Below, piece after piece: positions 1 through 8,614 of a stretch of 64,000 nt of DNA; position 1 is the stretch's first letter, and the number at the start of each line of letters is the position of its first letter. The position numbers were made by a program, and so were the translations under genes. The DNA comes from Thermoplasmata archaeon (GTDB lineage Archaea; Thermoplasmatota; Thermoplasmata; Thermoplasmatales; Thermoplasmataceae). The DNA lies in NCBI GenBank assembly GCA_021794355.1, contig JAJYRA010000084.1:59038-123037 (forward strand), read 5' to 3'. Below the pieces are notes generated by a model, which saw only the letters and a list, made by a program, of their open reading frames with translations, did no database searches and was not told where the DNA came from.

Positions 1-88
1 CACCATTGAGCAAATTGCCAATAGTACCCTCTATCCTCCTCTCCTCATTGTATGCAGGTATAACAATGGAAACGCTTTTTTCAACCAA
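1..88 (-). CDS. Glycosyltransferase family 2, N-terminal fragment (runs off window)
   Basis: The reverse complement reads KSVSIVIPAYNEERRIEGTI, the classic first beta-strand and nucleotide-binding loop of GT-A fold family 2 glycosyltransferases. Only about 29 residues are visible because the gene continues beyond position 1. It is too short for the supplied ORF track. No ATG is in frame. The best starts are TTG at 88 or TTG at 106, and a stop lies a little further upstream. The acceptor and sugar cannot be told from this fragment. Confidence 0.7.
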   Translation of the reverse strand, partial: MVEKSVSIVIPAYNEERRIEGTIGNLLNG

Positions 89-145
89 TAGGCAAGTATC
101 AAACAATAGGTTTTAAAGTTTCTTTATACAAAGAGATAACATTCA

Positions 146-478
146 TTAAATTTCCACTTCTATGAAACCCTCATTTTCCCTAACATTGAAGAGTTTTAGA
201 TCAAGTTTACCCATTGGTGCATTTTTAGAGACAAATGGTGGTTCCAACATTTTACCCGTTTTCAGATCAAATACGGCATTATGACAGGGGCATTTTACTT
301 GTTCCTTTTCCAGGTCCGGCTTTCCAAGAACGCATTTGGCGTGACTGCAAATAGCGTTAATGCCAAAAAATTGCTGTTCCTTTTTGATTATAAATATGAT
401 ATCCTATCCCACCTTAACTGATATTGAACCACCTGCGTTGTCCAGTGCCTTTACTCCAACTACTTTATTCCATACCAT
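146..478 (-). pseudogene. Rieske [2Fe-2S] ferredoxin-like gene with in-frame stop
   Basis: From ATG 478 the frame reads MVWNKVVGVKALDNAGGSIS..., then meets an in-frame TAG at 404-406. It continues in the same frame as DIIFIIKKEQQFFGINAICS... to a normal stop at 146. The second part carries both Rieske cluster motifs: CSH, then CPCH about 20 residues later, with V/F-D-L-K-T-G after it. This is a small soluble Rieske ferredoxin of about 110 residues. Apart from the stop it looks intact, so it is a recent pseudogene, a sequencing error, or less likely a recoded stop. It is missing from the ORF track because of the stop. Confidence 0.75.
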
Positions 479-671
479 TGTCGTATATCTCTTTGCGACT
501 AATAATATTTAAGTGCCCATAGTCAAAATGTTACCTTCAGTTATTAATGATGCTCAGTAGAACTGGCTAAATTAAGGTTAAATTTTATGTATATGTAATA
601 ACATCTCCACGATTTACAGCATTTTCCAACGGGAGTGCATAATGATCGAAAAAAGGCGTTTAATAAAACAA

Positions 672-1205
672 TTAATTTTTTCTCATATATCTCTTTGGAA
701 TGACAACCAAGCATATCATCAGGAACAAAGTTGAAAAGATAAACACCGTATCTGGAATATTGAGTCCCTTTTCAAGAGTATTCAAAACACTGGGTTCCTG
801 ACCATTTTGTGAAGGACTGATTGGAATGGATAATGGACCATATACGGTTGTATTGAGGTAAATTGGAACATATTCCTTGCTCATAAAGACAAACATAAAT
901 TTGTAATAATTGTCTTTTTGAACCTTTACGTTTAATTTGTAATTATCCCATATGGAGAAGTTAAGTGCCATCTTTCCGTTGATATAAAGAGAACCAGAGC
1001 TGTTTAAAGATGTGTTTATATTCACGAAGGTGAATGTTACGGAAACAGCCTTTCCTATCATAGATCCAATTGAAACGGAACTTTCATAATTGACGGGGCT
1101 TACATGTTTATTATTTCCTTGATGTGATGATGGGATTGATAGTGCAGTTGCAACTAAAAATACCATTAGTACCAAGATTAAAAGTTTCTTTAGCTCAATC
1201 TCCAT
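672..1205 (-). CDS. Hypothetical surface protein with two membrane segments
   Basis: A protein of 177 residues that I do not recognise. Residues about 6-24 (KKLLILVLMVFLVATALSIP) form a signal peptide or N-terminal membrane anchor. About 120 residues rich in Ser, Asn, Val and Tyr follow, which looks like an extracellular beta-rich domain. A C-terminal membrane helix (about 152-170) then ends in a basic PKRYMRKN tail, so the bulk of the protein should face outside. Several NxS/T sequons fit surface glycosylation. It stands alone on its strand, between the broken Rieske gene and a gene-poor stretch. Confidence 0.6.
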   Translation of the reverse strand: MEIELKKLLILVLMVFLVATALSIPSSHQGNNKHVSPVNYESSVSIGSMIGKAVSVTFTFVNINTSLNSSGSLYINGKMALNFSIWDNYKLNVKVQKDNYYKFMFVFMSKEYVPIYLNTTVYGPLSIPISPSQNGQEPSVLNTLEKGLNIPDTVFIFSTLFLMICLVVIPKRYMRKN

Positions 1206-1303
1206 TTGATTATGTAAAATCCTGATAGCTTATTAAATTATTTGTGCTCAATCTATGGCGGAAAAAGATGGTTGATTTAGCTACAACGTTCCACTCGCAT
1301 TAC

Positions 1304-1430
1304 TCAAATTACGCAATAGATAGACTTTATCCCTCCATTATTGTATGTATTCTCGGCCAATGAATTACTGATCTTTGTTTCTATTGCTTTATCAGCCAGA
1401 TTCAAAGTATTCTTTCCCACTTTTGCTCAT
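1304..1430 (-). pseudogene. Decayed copy of the small protein encoded at 18972-19211
   Basis: The minus strand reads KNTLNLADKAIETKISNSLA followed by ENTYNN, then a stop at 1304-1306. This resembles KNKIMKLVDRAIEIILNDSL / SDNAYDD in the 79-residue ORF at 18972-19211; about 9 of 21 aligned positions are identical and most others are conservative. Upstream of about 1430 the frame breaks (a TAA near 1466, frame changes), so this is a remnant. I see nothing else supportable in the rest of the 1206-1600 gap. Confidence 0.45.
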
Positions 1431-1600
1431 ATGTTTTCTTGCAGTTGTTAGCATAACTGGTAATTACGTAACACGTTTTGATTGCTTCTTAATCCGGTAT
1501 TTTCTGTAAGAAATGATGCAAAACACGATTAGAGTATCAATCGTATATAACCGCAATAGTGCTCAATTTGAATGTTTCTGAACCTTGATTGATTAGAACA

Positions 1601-2128
1601 CTATACCTTATCCAGTTCATCAATAAACCAATAGGCGTCCCATGGGGATGTTATCAGTACATCTCCATTTTCAATACCGGTATGGATCAACTTGCCCAGA
1701 ATACACATTCTTCTGTCCTCGTATAGGATCTCATAATCCTTCGGCATTGCGGCAGAATAAAACATGAAAAAAGCACGGAATAGAGAGATTGTTATTTCAG
1801 AATTAAGGGATTCTATTGAATTCGTATTATTATCGACGTACTTCGCCAATGTTTCCAGACCAAGTTCCAATACTTTTCTCTTGACTTCCAGATCCGTAGA
1901 CTGATTTTTGTCAATTAACTTACCTGTTACCTCACATTCCACTATTTTTAATGGAATGTCTTCAAAGGTTCCCGATAATTTATGAAGCACTTTTTCACTA
2001 TTTCCTTCTAAGGAAATGAAAATTCTCATAGGAGTTCTTCGCCTTACTAAATTGACCAATTCTGAAAGGGATTGACCCTCTTCTTCTACCTTCCTTTGAG
2101 CATATATTAAAACATCCATTTTATCCAT
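1601..2128 (-). CDS. Conserved hypothetical downstream of aCPSF1
   Basis: A soluble protein of 175 residues, not recognised. It is charged, with an alpha/beta N-terminal half (MDVLIYAQRKVEEEGQSLSE...) and a more helical C-terminal half containing SLFRAFFMFYSAAM and the acidic end WFIDELDKV. There is no signal peptide or membrane segment. It starts only 9 nt after the aCPSF1 stop on the same strand, so the two are probably co-transcribed. A second ATG at codon 4 is possible. No function is assigned. Confidence 0.6.
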   Translation of the reverse strand: MDKMDVLIYAQRKVEEEGQSLSELVNLVRRRTPMRIFISLEGNSEKVLHKLSGTFEDIPLKIVECEVTGKLIDKNQSTDLEVKRKVLELGLETLAKYVDNNTNSIESLNSEITISLFRAFFMFYSAAMPKDYEILYEDRRMCILGKLIHTGIENGDVLITSPWDAYWFIDELDKV

Positions 2129-2137
2129 TTTTAGTAC

Positions 2138-4060
2138 CTAATACAACCTTATTGTTTCAAGATTTCTTAGAGCGTAAGCATCTATACCGAACTTTTGCTT
2201 AAGCAACCTTGCAAAATCCTGAGCGTTTTCACTATCTCCATGATTGACCAAAATTCTCCTTGGTTTTGGCATCATTGTGGCTATATAGGCTATCAGTTGC
2301 TTTTTGTCTGAGTGTCCTGAAAAGCCTTCAGCCGTTTCAACATTCATATTCACATGATATGCTGTCATTTTTCCACCTTCACTCAGATTGACTTCCTTTG
2401 AGCCCCTCTGAAGTCTCTTCCCAAAGGTTCCCTCAGCCTGATATCCCACGAAAACCAGTGAATTCTTCGGAGAATCCGACCACGCCTTGAAGAATTCCAT
2501 TACCGGGCCACCATTCATCATTCCTGAGGTGGCAAGGACTATCTGACTTTCATTTGAATCACATATCTGAAGCCTTTGCTCTCTCGTTTCAACCTTCTTA
2601 AATATGGGACTCATAAAGGGGTTTTCTCTCTGCACCATTATCTGCTCTCGGAGGTTTCTGTTTAAAAATTCCGGATAGGCGGCATGTATAGCAGTTGCTT
2701 CCATTATCATACCGTCTAAGTAAACAGGTACATTCTTGATAGCTCCTGTCCTCATAGCCTCTTCCACCACCATCATAACCTCCTGACTTCTTCCGACTGC
2801 AAACACCGGAATGAGGACGGACCCTCCCCTTTCAAAAGTCCTGTTTATTATGTCAACTAGGATTTCAGAGGCTTCTTTCCTTGTTTTATGATAATCATCC
2901 CTTCCTGAATAGGTACTTTCTGTCATGAAGGTTTCCACTCTTGGGAACTTATTATTAGCCGGGTTAAATAGTAAGGATTTCTCGAATTTAACATCTCCAC
3001 TGAGGACTACGTTGTATAGGCCATCTCCAATGTGAAGGTGTACAGATGCAGAGCCCAGGATGTGTCCAGCATTGTAAAAGGTCAGTCTCACGTCTGGAGT
3101 GATATCTGTCGTTTCGTTATTTTTGAGAACAACTGTTTTCTTCAATTCCTCTCTTATATGCTTTGTTTCATAGGGGGCTTTATAGCCCTCCATGTGTGAA
3201 ACTTTTATGAAATCATTCTGCAACAGAACGGCCAGATCCCGGGTTGGCTGTGTCATATAAATTGGGCCTTCATATCCATACTTATACAACATGGGAGCCA
3301 TCCCTGAATGATCAAGATGTGCGTGTGTCAGTATGACTGCATCTATGGAATTTAAAGGCTGAACTTCTGGTAGATAAAGGTACGGTGAGCCTTCCCATGG
3401 TTTTTCTCCTGCAGTGCTTGTGTTCATCATCCCACAGTCGATTAATATTTTAGAGTTGTTGGTTGATACCAGGGTTGCACTTCTTCCAACTTCCCTGTGT
3501 CCTCCCAGAGCGGTAAGCCTGACCCAGGTTTCACCAATCATAGCAGGTGCATTCAACTTTTGCCCGAGGGAATTGAGAAATTTCTTTCTTTCATCCTTGA
3601 CTTCCCTCATAAACTCCCTGACTTCCTTTACTGTGTGAGAGTGCATGGGTGGTGACCTGATTATCCTTGGCGACCAATTTGTTTCATGCTTTATTTTCCT
3701 TACGTATTCAGAGTCCTTTTGGGATATGATGGAGGGTTCTTCCAGTTCTATAACAACTTCCCCTGTATCCGATTCGAAGTATATATCCTTAAGACCGGCC
3801 GCTTCTGGAATTGTATCTTCCACAATCTTTTTGACCTCATCTTCATCTTTCAAAATAGATGGATCTGGTCTTATGGCAATACGACGCCTAATTTCCTGTG
3901 CTACCTTTATGGCAATGTCATCCCGATTGGCGAATAGATCCTCGTTTTTTGTGTATACAACAATATTTGGACCCTCATATACTACCTCAGTAATTCCGTT
4001 GTCCGGCACAAGCCTTTCGAATATGGACTTTGCATCTCCTATATAATCTCTGAAAACCAT
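2138..4060 (-). CDS. aCPSF1: Archaeal CPSF-type beta-CASP ribonuclease / termination factor FttA
   Basis: A 640-residue protein of the metallo-beta-lactamase beta-CASP family with two N-terminal KH-like RNA-binding domains (about 1-145). The metal-binding HAHLDH motif is at 246-251, and further lactamase motifs include AGHILGSASVHLHIGD and SGHSDKKQL. Length and domain order are those of archaeal aCPSF1 (FttA), which cuts nascent RNA at U-rich sites and drives factor-dependent transcription termination. It has both endonuclease and 5'-3' exonuclease activity in studied relatives. The ATG at 4060 gives the expected N-terminal KH start. A small hypothetical follows 9 nt downstream. Three plus-strand ORFs inside it are shadows. 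Confidence 0.95.
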   Translation of the reverse strand: MVFRDYIGDAKSIFERLVPDNGITEVVYEGPNIVVYTKNEDLFANRDDIAIKVAQEIRRRIAIRPDPSILKDEDEVKKIVEDTIPEAAGLKDIYFESDTGEVVIELEEPSIISQKDSEYVRKIKHETNWSPRIIRSPPMHSHTVKEVREFMREVKDERKKFLNSLGQKLNAPAMIGETWVRLTALGGHREVGRSATLVSTNNSKILIDCGMMNTSTAGEKPWEGSPYLYLPEVQPLNSIDAVILTHAHLDHSGMAPMLYKYGYEGPIYMTQPTRDLAVLLQNDFIKVSHMEGYKAPYETKHIREELKKTVVLKNNETTDITPDVRLTFYNAGHILGSASVHLHIGDGLYNVVLSGDVKFEKSLLFNPANNKFPRVETFMTESTYSGRDDYHKTRKEASEILVDIINRTFERGGSVLIPVFAVGRSQEVMMVVEEAMRTGAIKNVPVYLDGMIMEATAIHAAYPEFLNRNLREQIMVQRENPFMSPIFKKVETREQRLQICDSNESQIVLATSGMMNGGPVMEFFKAWSDSPKNSLVFVGYQAEGTFGKRLQRGSKEVNLSEGGKMTAYHVNMNVETAEGFSGHSDKKQLIAYIATMMPKPRRILVNHGDSENAQDFARLLKQKFGIDAYALRNLETIRLY

Positions 4061-4112
4061 GTTAAGTGACTCCTGAAAAATTTATTTTATGTATATTAAT
4101 TAATAATGTGAT

Positions 4113-4748
4113 TTAAAGGTTTAATTTAAGCTTTTTCATTCTGCTAAGGACGTCTGATTCCTCAAGCTTGACAAAGCCCTTTTCTTTGGTAATGACAGCC
4201 ACATCAATCATTCCACCGGATGCAGAATCTCTTGACTTGGCGGCCGAAATGCCTTTAATAACCAGATCTACCCCTTCATCCACGGACAGTTCCTTGTTGT
4301 ACATTGATTCAAGGACACCATAAACAAAAGGAGAACCTGATCCTGTGCTCACATAAATGTCTTCAACGGATCCGCCTGCTGCATCCACGGAGAAAATGTG
4401 TGGCTTAGTGTCAACTCCTCCTATTAATATTTGCACCATGTACGGATAAAATTTTGTTTGATTCAAGATGTTTGAGAGAAGGGTAGCTGCTGCATTTATT
4501 GGTATGTTGATTTTTCTCTGCATCCTGTAGAGCTCCAATTCTGCTTTCATGTATCTTACCAAAACCTGCGCATCCCCTACGAGTCCTGCTATGGTCATTC
4601 CTGCATATGTGTCTATCTGAAAGAGCTTCTGACCGTCTTTATGAGCGATAAAATGATCCATTGTGACCCGCCTCTCAGTTGCCATTACAACGGCATCTTT
4701 GAGTGTTATCGCAACAGTTGTTGTTCCAGTTTCCATTAATTTTTCCAT
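4113..4748 (-). CDS. psmB: Proteasome beta subunit precursor
   Basis: Catalytic beta subunit of the archaeal 20S proteasome. I place the start at ATG 4748 rather than GTG 4757 of the ORF track. A GGAG lies 8 nt upstream of it, and the resulting propeptide MEKLMETG has the same length as the 8-residue Thermoplasma acidophilum propeptide. Autocleavage at G|T leaves the N-terminal nucleophile in [10 protein letters not shown]. The mature chain keeps the family signatures [31 protein letters not shown] and the SASGGMIDV loop. The 211-residue precursor is nearly collinear with the T. acidophilum protein. The alpha subunit is not in this window. Confidence 0.97.
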   Translation of the reverse strand: MEKLMETGTTTVAITLKDAVVMATERRVTMDHFIAHKDGQKLFQIDTYAGMTIAGLVGDAQVLVRYMKAELELYRMQRKINIPINAAATLLSNILNQTKFYPYMVQILIGGVDTKPHIFSVDAAGGSVEDIYVSTGSGSPFVYGVLESMYNKELSVDEGVDLVIKGISAAKSRDSASGGMIDVAVITKEKGFVKLEESDVLSRMKKLKLNL

Positions 4749-4997
4749 TAATTCCACTCCATTCAGTCAATAGCTATGTGTATTAAATACTTTTTAATTT
4801 TTTACAAAAATTGCTATCAGCGATTCAGGGTATCCCCCGTGATATTTAGAGTGAATATAAAGATAAAAGCTTCATTGAATTCTTGATAAAATTTAACCTG
4901 GTTAGAAGAAAAAGAACTATTCCATGGGATTGCATAAATTGTCATCCTTTAAGCTAAGATCTTTAGGTCCTTTCCAACACTAGAATAATCAACATCG

Positions 4998-5007
4998 TTT
5001 TTAAATA
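4998..5007 (+). promoter_or_regulatory. TATA box for the CBS-domain gene
   Basis: TTTTTAAATA, centred about 26 nt before ATG 5028, which is the spacing expected for a leaderless archaeal transcript starting at the ATG. No Shine-Dalgarno is present between them. Confidence 0.6.
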
Positions 5008-5027
5008 CGTAGTAAAAATGACCTGAT

Positions 5028-5450
5028 ATGGTTCTAAACGCCGAAGACATAATGAGTCCTCTTCCACCTGTTCTTTCTGGAGATTTAACAGTTGCAGCAG
5101 CCACAGAGGCAATGGAATTAGAGCATAGAGGCTTTGTTCTGGTAGGTTCAAATCATAATATAGAAGGAATAGTAACAGAATGGGACTTTGTTAGCAAAAT
5201 TCTTGCAGCAAAAAAGGACCCAAACACAACCACCATCAGGGAAATAATGAGTACGGAAATAAAAAGTATTCCTGAAGATACGCCAACGAGAAAGGTAACT
5301 GTGATTATGAGTAGAAATGGGATAAGGAGAATATTGGTTGGGAAAAATGGAAAATATGTAGGTATAATAACTTCCAGAGACATATTGAGAATTTTTGAAG
5401 ATTATGTTGAGAACGTGGAAAATATAGCAGGAAAATATGGATTGTTGTAG
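5028..5450 (+). CDS. Paired CBS-domain protein
   Basis: A protein of 140 residues made almost entirely of two CBS repeats (about 6-65 and 70-130). Each has the typical pattern: ATEAMELEHRGFVLV...GIVTEWD, then RKVTVIMSRNGIRRILV...GIITSRDI. Such stand-alone CBS pairs usually sense adenosine nucleotides or S-adenosylmethionine and modulate a partner enzyme. Nothing here identifies the partner. It is monocistronic, divergent from psmB, and appears leaderless behind a good TATA box. Confidence 0.88.
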   Translation: MVLNAEDIMSPLPPVLSGDLTVAAATEAMELEHRGFVLVGSNHNIEGIVTEWDFVSKILAAKKDPNTTTIREIMSTEIKSIPEDTPTRKVTVIMSRNGIRRILVGKNGKYVGIITSRDILRIFEDYVENVENIAGKYGLL

Positions 5451-5527
5451 TACCTTATTTTACCTTCGGGCTAATTTAGAAAAAATTTGCTTTGCTATTC
5501 ATTAAGTTTTCATCAGTCTTGGTTCTT

Positions 5528-6148
5528 TCACATCAGGATGTACTTATAAAGTTCTATAACATCGTGAACGTCCCCAAGCGAATATTCCCTGAGTCGCTTA
5601 TCGTGATTTTTCCATAGGAACTCAACGGCTTCCGCTGGATTTTTTCCTTCCATCTCCAGGGTCTCTTTCACTCTCATGAGATTAATCCCAGAGTAGAGTT
5701 CGGAATTTACTATCTTTTTGAGACTTTGAATTGCATAATCGCCGGACTTTATTCGCAGATCGAGGGCACAGACATACATCATATCAAGAAGATATGAAGT
5801 CCCAAAAAAATATTTTAAGGAGAACAGCTGCTTGGAGTAGGGAAATTTTACAAGTTTTGTATTTATTAAAGTTATATCATAACTTACGTGATTGAAACCT
5901 ATTATTACTTCTGGTTGATACGAATCCACCAGTTCCTGAAGGTTGTTCAATAGGGCATATTCATCGTAATTATCAGGATCTGCCATTAACACGTCATATT
6001 TCCCCTGCAATGTACCGACTGAAATGACCACAATGTTTTCGTTTTGCAGGAATCCACCCTTAACTAGGGTCTCGAGGTCCAGCGCCATAACCCTTCTGGC
6101 ACCATTTATCCTGCGTTTCACTCTTGATAGCCCTATATCAATATCCAT
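5528..6148 (-). CDS. Predicted DEDDy 3'-5' exonuclease (PolB exonuclease-like)
   Basis: A 206-residue stand-alone RNase H-fold nuclease. Exo I is MALDLET (D24, E26), Exo II is FNHVSYD (N86, D91), and Exo III is YSLGDVHD (Y189, D193). This gives the full DEDDy set of family B polymerase proofreading domains without a polymerase. Archaeal homologues are annotated as PolB-related ribonuclease H-like proteins, with a likely role in DNA or RNA trimming during repair. It is divergent from the hypothetical gene at 6200, and the two starts are only 51 nt apart. Confidence 0.8.
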   Translation of the reverse strand: MDIDIGLSRVKRRINGARRVMALDLETLVKGGFLQNENIVVISVGTLQGKYDVLMADPDNYDEYALLNNLQELVDSYQPEVIIGFNHVSYDITLINTKLVKFPYSKQLFSLKYFFGTSYLLDMMYVCALDLRIKSGDYAIQSLKKIVNSELYSGINLMRVKETLEMEGKNPAEAVEFLWKNHDKRLREYSLGDVHDVIELYKYILM

Positions 6149-6168
6149 GGAAAGGGATTAGATCAGAT

Positions 6169-6178
6169 AATATTATAA
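6169..6178 (+). promoter_or_regulatory. TATA-like box for the gene at 6200
   Basis: AATATTATAA, centred about 26 nt upstream of ATG 6200, within a short divergent promoter region shared with the exonuclease gene. It fits a leaderless start. Confidence 0.45.
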
Positions 6179-6199
6179 CTATTTCTTTATTGCCCAAGT

Positions 6200-6592
6200 A
6201 TGCGATATACTAGTAGAATTTATCTTGACGAATCAGTTGAATTACAGAAACTTGGAAATACTGTAGTGGGCTTTTTCAAGGAAGAGGGATTTTTAACCCA
6301 GATGTTTACCATAGATCATATGAAGGTTATTCAGGCGAAGAAGGGTGGAATTCTAAGAACACTCCTTTCGACAAATAAGGCACTGACCACAGTTATTCGA
6401 GGAGAGCCAAATAAAATTGAAATATTCCTTGGAGTAAGGGAATGGATTGACGAAAAGGATGAAATTTCCTTAAAAGGTTCCATAAAAAATCCAATGAAAT
6501 ATTTCGACCCCGTTCCTGAATCACTATGGGCCTATGAAATAGAACATCATCTGTGGAATCATATTGAGATAAATATCGAAATAGGGTTGTAG
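6200..6592 (+). CDS. Conserved hypothetical protein
   Basis: 130 residues, not recognised. The fold looks alpha/beta with alternating strands: VVGFFKEEGFLTQMF, MKVIQAKKG, TTVIRGEPNKIEIFLGV, then a C-terminal amphipathic region HHLWNHIEINIEIGL. It has no membrane segment and no cysteine pairs. It appears leaderless with a TATA-like box about 26 nt upstream and is convergent with purC, which ends 27 nt away. Confidence 0.6.
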   Translation: MRYTSRIYLDESVELQKLGNTVVGFFKEEGFLTQMFTIDHMKVIQAKKGGILRTLLSTNKALTTVIRGEPNKIEIFLGVREWIDEKDEISLKGSIKNPMKYFDPVPESLWAYEIEHHLWNHIEINIEIGL

Positions 6593-6618
6593 AAAAAATT
6601 ATAATTTTCAAAAATGAA

Positions 6619-7518
6619 TTAATATCCTCGCCACTTTTCACCTGTGATCCTTTCGAACATTGTTTTGTAAAGATCCGAAGTGGAACTGATAAGATTTTCA
6701 GGCAATGGGTCTATTTCCGGTTCTACGGTTCCAGATTCCCGTGCCTTATACAACCTATCGTGGTAACCATTATCACGATAATATTTTCTTACGCTTTCCT
6801 TTGACAGCTCAACTATCCTGCCTTTTTCGTATTGATCCAGTTCCCAAAATCTATCCTCATCTGCTGTGCCAAAGGTATCCACAATGACTATGTCCCTACC
6901 TTCTCCCATAGCAAATTCCTTCTTCCCATCTGCGTGAATCAGATTTCTTTTAGCGACTTCCTTTTCTATCTTTCGGTCTATTTTCAGGATTGTTTCCTTT
7001 ATTTTGTATATTTCCTCCGTAGTTATTCCGCCTATTTCTGAGGCTTCTTGAAAGTTTAGAGGGCGATCTGTTTTTTCAAATTTCGTTGTCATTTCAAAGA
7101 AAGGCTCATCCAACCGTTCGCCTGGCTGTGGAATCCTATTCATGCCCAAATCCGATTTATCTATCTTTCCACCCTTTATCCTGTCTATAAGGGTACCTGC
7201 GGCATAATGTCTCATTACAAACTCCAGGGGAATGAGGTAGTTTACCCAGAATTTGGATCCACCCAATTCATTTACCCTGAATTTTTTAACTTCCATCTCA
7301 CTGCCATTAATGAGCTTCAAGAAATGTGTTTTAATACCCAGTTCCTTTTCCACGATCTGAAACCAATATGCAGAGGTTCGACAAACCGATTCTCCCTTGT
7401 TTGGTATCATTACAGGTATGATCTTATCAAAAACAGAAATCCGGTCTGAAAACCTAAAAATAAGGGAATTTCCGTTATCATAAACATCCTTGACCTTTCC
7501 TTTTCTGATCAGTTCCAT
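6619..7518 (-). CDS. purC: SAICAR synthetase
   Basis: Phosphoribosylaminoimidazole-succinocarboxamide synthase, the step that joins aspartate to CAIR in de novo purine synthesis. The start MELIRKGKVKDVYD is the nucleotide-binding signature of the family. RHYAAGTLIDR, LIHADGKKEFAMG and VDTFGTADEDRFW are further conserved blocks. At 299 residues it is somewhat longer than the compact bacterial form and closer to the eukaryotic/archaeal length. It is not beside purL/purS, which are 47 kb away. Confidence 0.93.
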   Translation of the reverse strand: MELIRKGKVKDVYDNGNSLIFRFSDRISVFDKIIPVMIPNKGESVCRTSAYWFQIVEKELGIKTHFLKLINGSEMEVKKFRVNELGGSKFWVNYLIPLEFVMRHYAAGTLIDRIKGGKIDKSDLGMNRIPQPGERLDEPFFEMTTKFEKTDRPLNFQEASEIGGITTEEIYKIKETILKIDRKIEKEVAKRNLIHADGKKEFAMGEGRDIVIVDTFGTADEDRFWELDQYEKGRIVELSKESVRKYYRDNGYHDRLYKARESGTVEPEIDPLPENLISSTSDLYKTMFERITGEKWRGY

Positions 7519-7551
7519 GAGAGGATATGGCGAACCTTTAAATTTAGGTTT

Positions 7552-7851
7552 CTAAATTTCGTTTATCACTTCATGTATTTTTAATATTGGTCTATCAAGA
7601 ATGGCTCCCTGTGGTAGCGGCATATTATGTGCTTCCTTGAACTCCTTGGAGTCTGTCCAGGTCTCAAAAGCCTCCCTGGATTCCCAAATGGTCATTACAA
7701 CATATTCATCATCCTTTCCAGTTGGTTTTAAAACATAATTTTTTACAAAACCTTTAAAATTCTTCAGGTTGGATTGTCTTCGGGAAAATCTTTCTTCAAA
7801 TTCTTTCCTGAACCCTGCTTCTACCCTGATCCTATTCTGTACGATTATCAT
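7552..7851 (-). CDS. Antibiotic biosynthesis monooxygenase (ABM/IsdG-like) family protein
   Basis: A 99-residue single ferredoxin-like ABM domain: MIIVQNRIRVEAGFRKEFEE for strand 1 and helix 1, then GFVKNYVLKPTG, DDEYVVMTIWESREAFETW and a final IHEV strand. The Asn in VQNRIRV and the Trp of TIWES are at positions conserved in heme-degrading IsdG/HmoB relatives, so heme binding or quinone/monooxygenase chemistry is possible but unproven. It lies 33 nt before purC on the same strand. Confidence 0.75.
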   Translation of the reverse strand: MIIVQNRIRVEAGFRKEFEERFSRRQSNLKNFKGFVKNYVLKPTGKDDEYVVMTIWESREAFETWTDSKEFKEAHNMPLPQGAILDRPILKIHEVINEI

Positions 7852-8158
7852 AGCTTATTATGGTGAAACATTATATTACTCTTTCTAAATTGGGCTATTT
7901 TTTCAGGAAACCCATGGATTGCTCATTAATGATATTCTGTTATTGATGGGTGTCTATAACCTGTTTTTGTCCAACTAGATCGTGAAATTAATGGATAAAG
8001 GTCTTAAACGACCCATTGCACATTTCATCCAAAAGGTAATTTCGATAGGACGTATCCTTTGATTTACCGGAACGATCTTGGAAACGTTGGATTTTCGCGT
8101 GAATAGATAATTTCCAATCACGTTTTAATACGAAGAATGAATTTCCAGAGGATATCGT
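7852..8158. other. Intergenic region upstream of the cyclophilin gene
   Basis: A divergent gap of about 307 nt. GTTTTAATAC at 8122-8131 is a plausible TATA box about 32 nt before ATG 8159. No RNA gene or conserved ORF was seen. The 100-residue minus-strand ORF at 7988-8290 overlaps the cyclophilin antisense and looks like chance. Confidence 0.4.
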
Positions 8159-8614
8159 ATGAAAACAGCTAAATTCCAAACAAGCGCGGGAGACTTTAAG
8201 GTTCAACTGGATGATGAAAACATGCCAATCACGGCAGGAAACTTCATTACCCTTATAAAGAAAGGCTTTTATGACGGCACTATTTTTCACAGAGTGATTG
8301 ATGGTTTTATGATTCAGGGAGGAGATCCTACCGGAACTGGCATGGGAGGCCCGGGATATAAGATAAAGGATGAATTTTCAAAGGATAATCATAACAAAAA
8401 AGGTACAATTTCAATGGCAAATGCAGGTCCAAACACCGGCGGAAGCCAGTTTTTCATTAATCTTGCAGATAATCTCTATCTGGACGGTAAGCACCCGGTC
8501 TTTGGTAAGGTAATAGACGGAATGAACGTGGTTGAAGCCATTGGAAAAACAAAAACTGGCAGGAATGATAAGCCAATAAATGAGATAAAAATTATAAAAT
8601 GTACTATTCTTTAG
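8159..8614 (+). CDS. Cyclophilin-type peptidyl-prolyl cis-trans isomerase
   Basis: A 151-residue single-domain cytosolic cyclophilin. The active-site arginine lies in [15 protein letters not shown], followed by the substrate groove sequences [19 protein letters not shown] and [15 protein letters not shown]. No signal peptide is present. It catalyses proline isomerisation during protein folding. Its last 11 nt overlap the 3' end of the convergent pncB gene. Confidence 0.95.
   Translation: MKTAKFQTSAGDFKVQLDDENMPITAGNFITLIKKGFYDGTIFHRVIDGFMIQGGDPTGTGMGGPGYKIKDEFSKDNHNKKGTISMANAGPNTGGSQFFINLADNLYLDGKHPVFGKVIDGMNVVEAIGKTKTGRNDKPINEIKIIKCTIL

Noticed and set aside
1261-1600. tRNA or small RNA gene in the intergenic region
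   Set aside because: No cloverleaf or T-loop sequence could be found by eye; only a decayed coding fragment is supportable.
3414-4046. Plus-strand ORFs of 74, 133 and 83 residues inside aCPSF1
   Set aside because: They lie wholly within a highly conserved gene on the other strand and have the low-complexity look of antisense frames.
4963-5151. 62-residue minus ORF covering the CBS gene promoter
   Set aside because: It overlaps a clear promoter and the start of a conserved gene.
7988-8290. 100-residue minus ORF upstream of and overlapping the cyclophilin gene
   Set aside because: Half of it is antisense to a conserved gene, it crosses the cyclophilin promoter, and it shows no recognisable domain.
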